NCBI GenBank assembly: GCA_001799195.1
Contig: MGSU01000313.1
Span: forward strand, 1-5,258
Source: Deltaproteobacteria bacterium RIFOXYA12_FULL_61_11
GTDB taxonomy: Bacteria; Bdellovibrionota_F; JAHFAK01; YA12-FULL-61-11
Direction of reading: 5' to 3'
DNA: 5,258 nucleotides
Notes under the pieces: model-generated
The model's database searches: none
What the model saw: only the letters and a program-made list of their open reading frames with translations
Told to the model about the DNA's origin: nothing
Part shown: one piece after another, positions 1 through 5,258 of the stretch
Layout of the letters: each line of letters starts with the position of its first letter
Numbering within the stretch: the stretch's first letter is position 1
Translations under genes and position numbers: made by a program

Positions 1-1
1 A

Positions 2-27
2 ATATTGTAGACGTTCATCTACAATAT
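2..27. repeat. Perfect 10-bp inverted repeat, operator-like
   Basis: ATATTGTAGA (2-11) is exactly inverted as TCTACAATAT (18-27), separated by 6 bases. The arms are AT-rich while the surroundings are GC-rich, and no run of T follows, so a rho-independent terminator is unlikely. An operator for a dimeric repressor or MerR-type regulator fits the size and symmetry. The regulated gene could lie left of the window, or it could be the promoter at 82-110, about 55 bases downstream. I could not match the site to a known operator. Confidence 0.6.
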
Positions 28-81
28 CACACCGCCAGGAAAGGTCAAGCACCTATCCCCTCTTTGCTGACGCACACCCGA

Positions 82-110
82 TTGATCTTGGCTGGTCGAT
101 TTACTATAGT
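82..110 (+). promoter_or_regulatory. Sigma70-like promoter of the first lipoprotein gene
   Basis: TTGATC (82-87) and TATAGT (105-110) are separated by 17 bases, which gives 4/6 and 5/6 matches to the housekeeping -35 and -10 boxes at ideal spacing. Transcription would begin near 117 and leave a leader of about 27 bases before the ATG at 144. This supports the ATG at 144, with its lipoprotein signal, as the original start of the gene, rather than the GTG at 240. Confidence 0.55.
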
Positions 111-143
111 GCAGGAATTAAAGAACACCCCCTTGGTTGGAAC

Positions 144-230
144 ATGCTCCAAAGTATCCTATCGCTCCTTCCCCTGCTCATCGCCTGCACTACCGGCCCA
201 GGGCCATCTTCAGCTCCGGAGAACAACTAA
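144..230 (+). CDS. Lipoprotein signal peptide ORF cut off by in-frame TAA (28 aa)
   Basis: This 28-codon frame reads MLQSILSLLPLLIAC followed by a Thr/Gly/Pro/Ser linker ending in ENN, then TAA (228-230). It has a short hydrophobic core and the lipobox L-I-A-C with Cys15, so it is a classic signal peptidase II signal, except that no Lys or Arg precedes the core. It is in the same frame as the following 402-codon ORF: after TAA the frame goes on with Asn-Asn-Leu and then the GTG at 240. A promoter lies at 82-110; the ribosome binding site is weak (GGTTGGAA, 135-142). A free 28-aa lipopeptide is unlikely to be the real product. I read this as the 5' part of a single gene, 144-1448, that carries a nonsense codon, a sequencing error or a recoded stop. 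Confidence 0.65.
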   Translation: MLQSILSLLPLLIACTTGPGPSSAPENN

Positions 231-239
231 AACAACCTT

Positions 240-1448
240 GTGCCGGTTCTGCGCCCAAGCGGAGACAGTAAGCTGCCGGTGATCATGCTGGGGGGGAGTA
301 CCGCACTCCAGGTCGATTACGAACAGCGCCCGATCACAGCCGGCACCGAAGGAAGCGAACTGAGCAAGGAAACCTTTGTGACCTTGACCCTCGAGAACGA
401 CCTCAAGCTCTACTTTCCCGCTACGGCTCTGACCCAAAACACCGAACTTGATGCCATGCTGCTCTCCACCACGGCCCTTGAGACACGGTTCCTCCAAAAC
501 GAATACGAGTTATCCATTCCGGGTTCCGTCGATCGCTCGAAGTTCAACGATGCTACCATCCTCCTGGCCTCGGCATTCCTCAGCTTGAAAGGAACCACCG
601 AATTTACCGGGGAAGGGTTCAGTCTGGCCATACCATCCAATGCTTTACCGAGTTCGGGGATTCCTTCTAACGCCCTGCCAAGTTCAGCCTTGCCGTCCAA
701 TGCCTTACCGTCCAATGCGCTGCCATCCAATGCCTTGCCGTCCTCGTTGATCAGCGAAGCGCTGTTTTCCCTCAGCGACCTGCCCGACGCCCTCGCCGCG
801 CAAGCTCTGCCATCTTCCTGGTTCTTACGTCAGAACGACGCTTCGAATGGCCCACCCATTCTCGAGACCCTGCTCACGTGCAGGGACCGTACAGGGTTGA
901 ACTACCGTACCCATTGCAAAGCGACCACCGAGCTCGCCGAAGCTTCAACGATGGGGCTGAATTTTTCCTGCCCGATTACCGGGACCCTTCTCGAACCAAA
1001 CTGCGAAATCACGGTCATGTTACTCTTGCAGGAGCAGTACCTCCAGGCGAGCTTGGACGAGATACCTCTCCACTTATTGAAAGACGAGCTCGTCCTCAAC
1101 ACCAATACGACTCCAACCATCACCATGCCAGAACACCTGCAAATCCAAGCTGGTACGACAAGTTATGCTCTTATCAGCGTGGATGAACCCGATGCCGACC
1201 TTCTGCTGGCCGAGCTCGAGAATAAACCCGAGTGGATCCATCACGAACACCATCGCCTCGTTTTCTCCCCGGCCGCGACGCTCCAGGACAGCACGGCTGA
1301 ATTCACGGTGCGGGTAATCGACAACGGCAACCCCAGGGCGATCGACGAACTGCTGCATCCTGCGCACCACCTGGAGGTGTGCATCCATGCCCCCACCGTG
1401 GCGGGGGACCCCCGTCGGTGCCACCCCGTCGATGGAGTGATCATTTAA
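240..1448 (+). CDS. Repeat-containing exported protein with C-terminal cadherin/Ig-like domain; body of interrupted lipoprotein gene
   Basis: This is the longest uninterrupted frame (402 codons from GTG 240, stop TAA 1446-1448), but it has no ribosome binding site and no signal peptide of its own. Both lie upstream in the same frame, before the TAA at 228. Going through the protein: a beta-rich N-terminal part (about 15-130); eight pentapeptides of the type [IL]-P-S-[NS]-x (131-170) with degenerate copies after them; a segment with four cysteines (C214, C226, C244, C255) that could form disulfides; and a C-terminal domain (about 290-385). That domain has D-x-P-D-A-D, then F-T-V-R-V-I-D-N-G-N-P, the hallmark of bacterial cadherin-like or putative-Ig (He_PIG-type) domains. 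Two more cysteines (C381, C394) follow. Cysteines and folds point to an extracytoplasmic protein, so a cytoplasmic product started at GTG 240 makes little sense. A possible internal start is ATG 285. The function is unknown; a surface or adhesion role is inference only. It may be a pseudogene. Confidence 0.7.
   Translation: MPVLRPSGDSKLPVIMLGGSTALQVDYEQRPITAGTEGSELSKETFVTLTLENDLKLYFPATALTQNTELDAMLLSTTALETRFLQNEYELSIPGSVDRSKFNDATILLASAFLSLKGTTEFTGEGFSLAIPSNALPSSGIPSNALPSSALPSNALPSNALPSNALPSSLISEALFSLSDLPDALAAQALPSSWFLRQNDASNGPPILETLLTCRDRTGLNYRTHCKATTELAEASTMGLNFSCPITGTLLEPNCEITVMLLLQEQYLQASLDEIPLHLLKDELVLNTNTTPTITMPEHLQIQAGTTSYALISVDEPDADLLLAELENKPEWIHHEHHRLVFSPAATLQDSTAEFTVRVIDNGNPRAIDELLHPAHHLEVCIHAPTVAGDPRRCHPVDGVII
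630..749 (+). repeat. Tandem 15-bp / pentapeptide repeat (8 copies, LPSNA type)
   Basis: Eight consecutive 15-base units encode IPSNA, LPSSG, IPSNA, LPSSA, LPSNA, LPSNA, LPSNA and LPSSL. The last four full units are close at the DNA level (CCGTCCAATGCC-like), which suggests recent unit duplication; the first four are more diverged. Further degenerate copies (DALAA, QALPSS) extend to about 820. The order A-L-P-S-N does not fit the A-(D/N)-L-x-x consensus of pentapeptide-repeat beta-helices, although a related solenoid or a flexible spacer is possible. Confidence 0.9.
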
Positions 1449-1507
1449 GTGCAATTCACCCAAAACTGAACTTTCACTGAAGGCTTACTGTTCCCAACTT
1501 TTTTCGG

Positions 1508-1536
1508 TTGCACTCTCCGGCGCGATCGTCTATGAA
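1508..1536 (+). promoter_or_regulatory. Sigma70-like promoter of tRNA-Cys with GC-rich discriminator
   Basis: TTGCAC (1508-1513) and TATGAA (1531-1536) are separated by exactly 17 bases. The expected transcription start is near 1543, a few bases before the mature tRNA 5' end at 1546. Between the -10 box and the start lies CGTCGG, a GC-rich discriminator of the kind that makes stable-RNA promoters sensitive to ppGpp in many bacteria; stringent control here is inference. Confidence 0.6.
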
Positions 1537-1545
1537 CGTCGGCAG

Positions 1546-1619
1546 GGCGACATACCCAAGTGGCCCAAGGGGACGGTTTGCAAAACCGTTATTCATCGGT
1601 TCGAATCCGATTGTCGCCT
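1546..1619 (+). tRNA. tRNA-Cys (anticodon GCA)
   Basis: The full cloverleaf can be folded by hand. The acceptor stem GGCGACA (1546-1552) pairs with TGTCGCC (1612-1618). The D arm is at 1555-1571 with GG in the loop. The anticodon stem ACGGT/ACCGT encloses the loop TTGCAAA with anticodon GCA at 1580-1582. The variable loop has five bases, and the T arm ATCGG-TTCGAAT-CCGAT spans 1595-1611. The discriminator base is T (1619), as expected for recognition by cysteinyl-tRNA synthetase. The next bases are TCAC, so the 3' CCA is not encoded and must be added enzymatically; this argues against most gammaproteobacteria. Confidence 0.97.
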
Positions 1620-1659
1620 TCACTTCTACCTTCCTCCTATCCCTTCGGTGGCCGTGCCC

Positions 1660-1710
1660 ATGTTCGAGCCACACTGTACCTATACCCCCATGTTCGCGTG
1701 GTCGGCATGA
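1660..1710 (+). other. Possible 16-codon leader ORF overlapping the nucleotidase start (ATGA)
   Basis: ATG 1660 opens a 16-codon frame (MFEPHCTYTPMFAWSA) whose TGA stop (1708-1710) overlaps the nucleotidase ATG (1707-1709) as ATGA, a classic arrangement for translational coupling. A GGTGG at 1647-1651 lies 8 bases upstream and could bind ribosomes. The nucleotidase ATG has no clear site of its own. A frame this short may arise by chance. Confidence 0.3.
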
Positions 1711-3542
1711 GCTGGTCGGCGTCTCTGTTCCGCACCATCCTGACCATTTCCCTTCTGGGAGTCCTCACCTGTTCGGGGCACCTCTACCCCACGCCCGCTC
1801 CTGTTCCTCCCATCTCGATCGTCATCATGGGCTTCAATGACCTGCATGGCGCTTTGCAACCCGAGACCTACCCGAATGCTCGAGGTGAACCGGTACCCTG
1901 GGGAGGGATGAGAACCCTTGCCTCCCACCTCGCGGCCTTGCGGGAATACCACGGCGAAGGGCTAGTCGTCGTCGATGCCGGGGATACCGAGCAAGGCACC
2001 CTCGAGAGTTCCCTCGACGAGGGTAGGACCATGATCGCCCTGGAAAACTTCCTCGGGGTCGATGTGGCAGCCCTGGGCAACCATTCCTTCGATTTCGGTC
2101 CAGCCGACCCCGAAACCGGCACCGGGGAACTCCACGGCGCCCTCTACCACCGGCTGTCCGAGGCGCGCTTCCCGATCCTTGCTGCCAATGTGTTCCTGGA
2201 GCGCAACGGGCAGCGCATTCCCCTACCCGGACTTGGCGCCCGCGCCCTGCTCGAGGTGAGCGGCGTGCGGCTCGGCTTTGTCGGCCTACTCACCCCCGAA
2301 ACCAAGGTGACCACCAGGGCTCGCCTAGTCAGTGACGTCGTCTTCGAGGATATGGGGATGGCGTTGCGCCGCGAGGCGGCGGCGTTGCGAGCAGAAGGCG
2401 CCGAGGCCATCATCGCCGTCGTCCACGCCGGAGTCACCTGCCTGCCCGAAGAAGCCCAACCGACCCCTTTGGAAACGGTCGGTACCTGGCGCCGGGATCA
2501 GCCCGAGGCCCACTGCGCCGAGCCGGGCGAGCTCGCGACGCTCCTCGCCACCCTTCCTCCCGGGTTGATCGACGCCGTGGTCATCGGTCACATCCATCGC
2601 CCCGCCCATCATTTCATCAACGGCATCCCGGTGATCCAATCCTCGAGCAACGGTCGCGACTACCACCTCCTCCATCTGTACTTCGACCAACGCACCAGAC
2701 GGTTCTTACCCTCGGCGACGCTGATCGAGGGTCCCATCCAGGTTGCGACCGACACGCAACTCGAGCCCCTGGGAGCCCTGCCCGAGAGACTGCGCCTTCG
2801 GATGAGCCCCCCCGCACCTGCCATCACGGCGCTGATCGCTCAGGCCCTCGAACGCACGGAGCGGCACCGTTCTACGGTCCTCACCCACCTCGCTGAACCC
2901 CTGCCCCATGCAAAATGGGGTGTATCCCCGCTTGGAGGCTTGGTATGCGATGCCATGCGAGAGGCGACCGGCGCAGAGATCGCCTTACTCAATGCCGGGG
3001 CGATCCGCACCTCCTGGCCCGCGGGTCCGATCACCTATGACCAGCTCTATCGCACCCTGCCCTTCGAGAACGAGGTGGTCCTGCTCGACTTGTCCGGCGA
3101 GGAATTGCGCCGTCTCCTGGTGACGGCGTACAGTGGAATCAAAGGGTTGTTCCCGAGTTCCGGCCTCTTGCTGCGGGTACTCTACCCCGGGGAGGGAGTA
3201 CCCTGGGTCGATCTCGACCGCGATGGACAGCCCCAACCCTGGGAACAGGACCGGGTGCTCGAGGTACGGCTCAGCACCGGCGAACCGCTCGTCCCCGGCC
3301 GGCGGTACCTCGTGGCGACCATCGATTTCTTGGTAGAAGGCGGGGACTACACCCGGGCCGCGCTCTCCTCCCTCACTGCCGACCGTATCCGGACAGGCGT
3401 GGAAAAGAGCCTGCGCAAGGTGGTCGAGGAGTATGTGCGTAACCTGCCGTCCCGCACCCTGCTCGGCAGTAGGGTCATACCCAATCCTCCACGCTTGAGC
3501 CTCATCCCAGCCCCCTCCGCTCAATCGGCAACCACCCCCTGA
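1707..3542 (+). CDS. Exported 5'-nucleotidase / UshA-type metallophosphoesterase
   Basis: The 611-aa product probably removes phosphate from nucleotides or related phosphoesters outside the cytoplasm. An N-terminal hydrophobic signal (about 8-22) ends in V-L-T-C, so either signal peptidase I or II could process it; Cys22 would be the lipid site. The metallophosphatase domain (about 36-340) has N-D-L-H-G (D45, H47), D-A-G-D (D93), G-N-H-S-F-D (N125, with H126 and D129 as the catalytic dyad), V-V-H-A-G (H240) and G-H-I-H (H295, H297), so all metal ligands of the family appear present. The C-terminal 5'-nucleotidase domain (about 385-560) has N-A-G-A-I-R (N429, R434), P-I-T-Y, L-P-F (F453) and F-L-V-E-G-G-D. 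Small departures from the family consensus are SPLGGL instead of SNLGNL, and Y after GGD where Gly is usual. An insert at 502-513 resembles an EF-hand loop. The length is close to family members (UshA about 550). I chose ATG 1707 because upstream in-frame starts run into the tRNA gene and this one precedes the signal peptide directly. The exact substrate cannot be told. Confidence 0.93.
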   Translation: MSWSASLFRTILTISLLGVLTCSGHLYPTPAPVPPISIVIMGFNDLHGALQPETYPNARGEPVPWGGMRTLASHLAALREYHGEGLVVVDAGDTEQGTLESSLDEGRTMIALENFLGVDVAALGNHSFDFGPADPETGTGELHGALYHRLSEARFPILAANVFLERNGQRIPLPGLGARALLEVSGVRLGFVGLLTPETKVTTRARLVSDVVFEDMGMALRREAAALRAEGAEAIIAVVHAGVTCLPEEAQPTPLETVGTWRRDQPEAHCAEPGELATLLATLPPGLIDAVVIGHIHRPAHHFINGIPVIQSSSNGRDYHLLHLYFDQRTRRFLPSATLIEGPIQVATDTQLEPLGALPERLRLRMSPPAPAITALIAQALERTERHRSTVLTHLAEPLPHAKWGVSPLGGLVCDAMREATGAEIALLNAGAIRTSWPAGPITYDQLYRTLPFENEVVLLDLSGEELRRLLVTAYSGIKGLFPSSGLLLRVLYPGEGVPWVDLDRDGQPQPWEQDRVLEVRLSTGEPLVPGRRYLVATIDFLVEGGDYTRAALSSLTADRIRTGVEKSLRKVVEEYVRNLPSRTLLGSRVIPNPPRLSLIPAPSAQSATTP

Positions 3543-3605
3543 CCGTGAAGGTGGACGTCCCGGCGGGGTACCGTTCGAACTTCCCGCAGCAACGCACCGC
3601 ACCAG

Positions 3606-3654
3606 AAAAAAAAAGTTCCACCCCCGTGAAACATTTTTGGGAATATGGTATCTT
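3606..3654 (+). promoter_or_regulatory. Candidate promoter of the Cys-rich lipoprotein gene, with upstream A-tract
   Basis: GTGAAA (3626-3631) and TATCTT (3649-3654), 17 bases apart, each match 4/6 of the sigma70 boxes. A run of nine A (3606-3614) lies about 47-55 bases before the expected start near 3661, where UP elements sit. The boxes are modest, but this is the only AT-rich stretch in the 150-base gap between the two genes and is followed by a good ribosome binding site. Confidence 0.4.
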
Positions 3655-3679
3655 TGGGTCCAGTTCGGTTGATCCAGAC

Positions 3680-3686
3680 GGAGAGG
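3680..3686 (+). promoter_or_regulatory. Ribosome binding site GGAGAGG
   Basis: GGAGAGG lies 6 bases before ATG 3693 and is the clearest Shine-Dalgarno sequence in the window. It fixes the start of the Cys-rich lipoprotein gene, whose frame has no stop before the window end. Confidence 0.8.
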
Positions 3687-3692
3687 TTTTCT

Positions 3693-5258
3693 ATGGTACG
3701 CATCCCGCTCCTCGTAGCCCTGACCTTCCTCCTCAACTGCGGCCCTCCCGAATACGACATCCTCGAAGCTCCGGTGGTTTCAGGAAACGGATCCTACAGC
3801 ATCCGCTTCCTCGATACCCCAGGCAGTCAACCGATGATTGCTTGCGCCGACCTGAAGTTCTGCGACCAAGCCAACCAGAACACGGCGAACACCGTTTGGT
3901 GCTATCTCCCCGATGATCAGGGTAACGACTTCTGTTGCTCCGCCGGAGCTTCTTCCTACGATGCAGCGAACGATCGGTGCGTCGGGGATGGTCCGACCCC
4001 TTGCAACGAACTGAGCGAAGCCTGTGGTCTTTCCTCCACCACCGGCATTGTCCCCTGCTTGACCGTGGCCAACCAGCAACAGTACTGCTGTCCCGCAGGG
4101 CAGGTCATCAACGGCTCGAGTTGCGGGGCGCCCCAACTCTACTATGCCACAGGTGGTTTCCCTTCCTGCAGCACGATGAGTTCTGAGTGCCCCGGTTCGA
4201 GCGTGGATGGTGTCGAACCCTGTATGGTCGACGGCACCAATGAATCGAGATTGTGCTGCCCGGCAGGTAAGACCGTGATCAGCGGGGCGTGTGCAACGCC
4301 TGGCTCCTACCCTTCCTGCAGCGGTTTCAGTTCGACCTGTCCCGGATCGAGCATCGATGGCGTTCAGGCTTGCAAGGTCGACGGCAGCAACGAGGTCAAA
4401 CTGTGTTGTCCTGCCGGCCAGGTCGTGGTTAGTGGCGCCTGTGGAACCTCCACAGCAGCCGCGCTCTATCCGTCATGCAGCGGCTTCAGCGCCTCCTGCG
4501 GCGGGGTAACCCTGACAGGCGGGCAAAGCTGCTCCGTCGATGGTACAAATGAAGTGCGTATCTGCTGTCCCCGTGGGCAAACCGTCTTGGAAGGCAATAC
4601 CTGCGGCGTCCAGACAACCCCACCTGTTGATGCCGCACCGGATTGCACCGGCCTGACGGCTCCGACTTGCCAACACGGTGGCACCGCCCATTGCGTCCTG
4701 CCCGCCGGCCGGAACCAAGCTATCTACGAGTGCTGGTGCGTACAACCTTGGCGTGGGGCAACGTGCGAGGTCGACGGCACCGATGCCCCGGCCCCGGCCG
4801 ACTACCCCCCGTGCGGTGGTTCGGGCTGTGAGACCCTGGGCGCTCAGACCTGTGCGAACAACAAGAAAATGAACTGTCAACCCAAGACCGGACTCTTCTG
4901 TCTGGAGAACGTGGTTGCCCAGGATTGTGCCCCCGGCACCTGTTCCACAACCGGCGGTGCGCATTGTGAAGGCGCTGGACCGCAAACCTATCCTTGCGGA
5001 GAAGGCACGACCGGAGGCAATTACCTCCAAGGAGAGAACTGCACCTGCCTGCCCAACTATACCCGTCTCACCGCAGCGACCTGCAAAGCACCGGCTGCAG
5101 CAGCACCCGCAGAACCCGTACCAAACGGCCAGTGCCGGGTCGCTTGGGGAGATCAAGGCTATGCCTATGGCGACACCTACGGCGCGGCCTGCAACTGTCC
5201 GGGCTCTACGTGCCTAGGTACCGATGCTGACGGTAAGGGTTCATGTTGTCGTGGTGGA
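3693..5258 (+). CDS. Cys-rich multidomain surface lipoprotein with six-Cys modules and EGF-like domain (3' end outside window)
   Basis: The frame is open for 522 codons to the last base, so the protein is longer than seen. The signal is MVRIPLLVALTFLLNC; Cys16 is the likely lipid site, although Asn at -1 is unusual for a lipobox. After a linker (17-50) come five tandem modules, each with six cysteines including a CC pair (51-96, 104-144, 159-200, 209-250, 262-304). An EGF-like domain follows (318-358): C-x7-C-x7-C-x12-C-x-C-x8-C with H-G-G after the second Cys and Y-E-C-W-C before the W-x-G-x-x-C end. The rest (374-522) has 18 more cysteines in spacings I do not recognise. By hand count 55 of 522 residues (about 10 %) are Cys, nearly all in even sets, which implies a disulfide-bonded extracytoplasmic protein. 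No catalytic motif is visible. The function is unknown; binding or adhesion is plausible from the EGF-like fold, not shown. It has its own ribosome binding site and probably its own promoter. The antisense frames in this region are shadows. Confidence 0.9.
   Translation, partial: MVRIPLLVALTFLLNCGPPEYDILEAPVVSGNGSYSIRFLDTPGSQPMIACADLKFCDQANQNTANTVWCYLPDDQGNDFCCSAGASSYDAANDRCVGDGPTPCNELSEACGLSSTTGIVPCLTVANQQQYCCPAGQVINGSSCGAPQLYYATGGFPSCSTMSSECPGSSVDGVEPCMVDGTNESRLCCPAGKTVISGACATPGSYPSCSGFSSTCPGSSIDGVQACKVDGSNEVKLCCPAGQVVVSGACGTSTAAALYPSCSGFSASCGGVTLTGGQSCSVDGTNEVRICCPRGQTVLEGNTCGVQTTPPVDAAPDCTGLTAPTCQHGGTAHCVLPAGRNQAIYECWCVQPWRGATCEVDGTDAPAPADYPPCGGSGCETLGAQTCANNKKMNCQPKTGLFCLENVVAQDCAPGTCSTTGGAHCEGAGPQTYPCGEGTTGGNYLQGENCTCLPNYTRLTAATCKAPAAAAPAEPVPNGQCRVAWGDQGYAYGDTYGAACNCPGSTCLGTDADGKGSCCRGG
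3843..4604 (+). repeat. Five tandem six-cysteine modules (about 50 aa each)
   Basis: The modules lie at 3843-3980, 4002-4124, 4167-4292, 4317-4442 and 4476-4604. Copies 3 and 4 share the exact spacing C-x6-C-x10-C-x10-CC-x10-C; copy 5 differs by one residue in the last loop, copy 2 by one in the third, and copy 1 is the most diverged (x5, x12, x10, CC, x13). Copies 3-5 begin with P-S-C-S and contain V-D-G-[TS]-N-E before the CC, which is followed by P-A-G or P-R-G. The period of copies 3 to 4 is exactly 150 bases. The DNA has diverged much more than the protein pattern, so selection has kept the cysteine frame. Confidence 0.93.
4644..4766 (+). other. EGF-like domain coding segment
   Basis: Residues 318-358 of the Cys-rich lipoprotein have six cysteines in canonical EGF order (C318, C326, C334, C347, C349, C358), with QHGG and the aromatic/Gly pattern W-R-G-A-T-C at the end. 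EGF-like domains are common in animal surface proteins and occur sporadically in bacteria, including myxobacteria-like lineages. No Asp/Asn-x-x-Glu calcium-binding prefix is seen ahead of the first Cys. Confidence 0.8.

Noticed and set aside
64-282. 72-codon frame from TTG 64
   Set aside because: It overlaps the promoter and the lipoprotein signal frame in another frame and shows no protein-like features.
1449-1507. Rho-independent terminator before the T6 run at 1499-1504
   Set aside because: Only a 4-bp GAAC/GTTC pairing lies ahead of the T-run; no stable GC-rich stem can be drawn.
1546-1640. tRNA 3' end as a phage or island attachment site
   Set aside because: No repeat of the tRNA 3' end and no integrase gene were found in the window.
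1560-1706. Upstream extension of the nucleotidase frame to GTG 1560
   Set aside because: This would start inside the tRNA and put about 49 residues before an obvious signal peptide; ATG 1707 is far better.
1508-1840. 110-codon + frame running through the tRNA
   Set aside because: It crosses the tRNA-Cys gene and the nucleotidase start in another frame and has no coding features.
3532-3570. Terminator hairpin after the nucleotidase (CCACC/GGTGG, GGACGTCC)
   Set aside because: The arms are short, and no T-run follows.
2985-3602. Antisense open frame of 205 codons on the - strand
   Set aside because: It overlaps the conserved C-terminal domain of the 5'-nucleotidase; its translation is rich in Gly/Arg/Pro without any motif.
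4473-5156. Long antisense open frame (227 codons) on the - strand
   Set aside because: It lies opposite the Cys-rich lipoprotein frame, has no ribosome binding site or recognisable domain, and is explained by the codon bias of the real gene.

Overview
The window looks like chromosomal DNA of a Gram-negative, fairly GC-rich bacterium (roughly 60 % G+C by eye). All three protein genes seem to encode exported or lipid-anchored proteins, and the tRNA gene has no encoded CCA end. Repeat-rich and Cys-rich lipoproteins with EGF-like and cadherin-like folds recall Myxococcota and other former deltaproteobacteria. That placement is a weak inference, because no phylogenetic marker other than the tRNA is present.

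Layout, all on the + strand. (1) Positions 1-143 hold a perfect 10-bp inverted repeat at the very edge and a good sigma70-like promoter (TTGATC-17-TATAGT). (2) Positions 144-1448 hold a broken or stop-interrupted lipoprotein gene. A typical lipoprotein signal peptide (144-230) ends at an in-frame TAA, and the same reading frame then runs on for about 400 codons (240-1448) with a pentapeptide LPSNA-type repeat and a C-terminal cadherin/Ig-like domain. (3) A tRNA-Cys gene (1546-1619) has its own promoter and a GC-rich discriminator. (4) Positions 1707-3542 encode a complete exported 5'-nucleotidase/UshA-type metallophosphoesterase with both family domains and an unusual EF-hand-like loop. (5) From 3693 to the window end runs the 5' part (522 codons, no stop reached) of a strikingly Cys-rich lipoprotein. 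It has five tandem six-cysteine modules, one EGF-like domain and more Cys-rich sequence.

There is no sign that the genes form one operon; each unit except the nucleotidase has a plausible promoter of its own. The common theme is the cell envelope: a surface lipoprotein with adhesion-like repeats, a nucleotide-scavenging or phosphate-releasing enzyme, and a disulfide-rich surface protein. The tRNA-Cys gene next to a protein with about 10 % cysteine is suggestive but may be chance. No mobile element, CRISPR array or phage gene was seen, and no gene-free stretch is longer than about 150 bases. The most unusual items are the in-frame stop inside the first lipoprotein gene and the six-cysteine module array, which I do not recognise as a named family.
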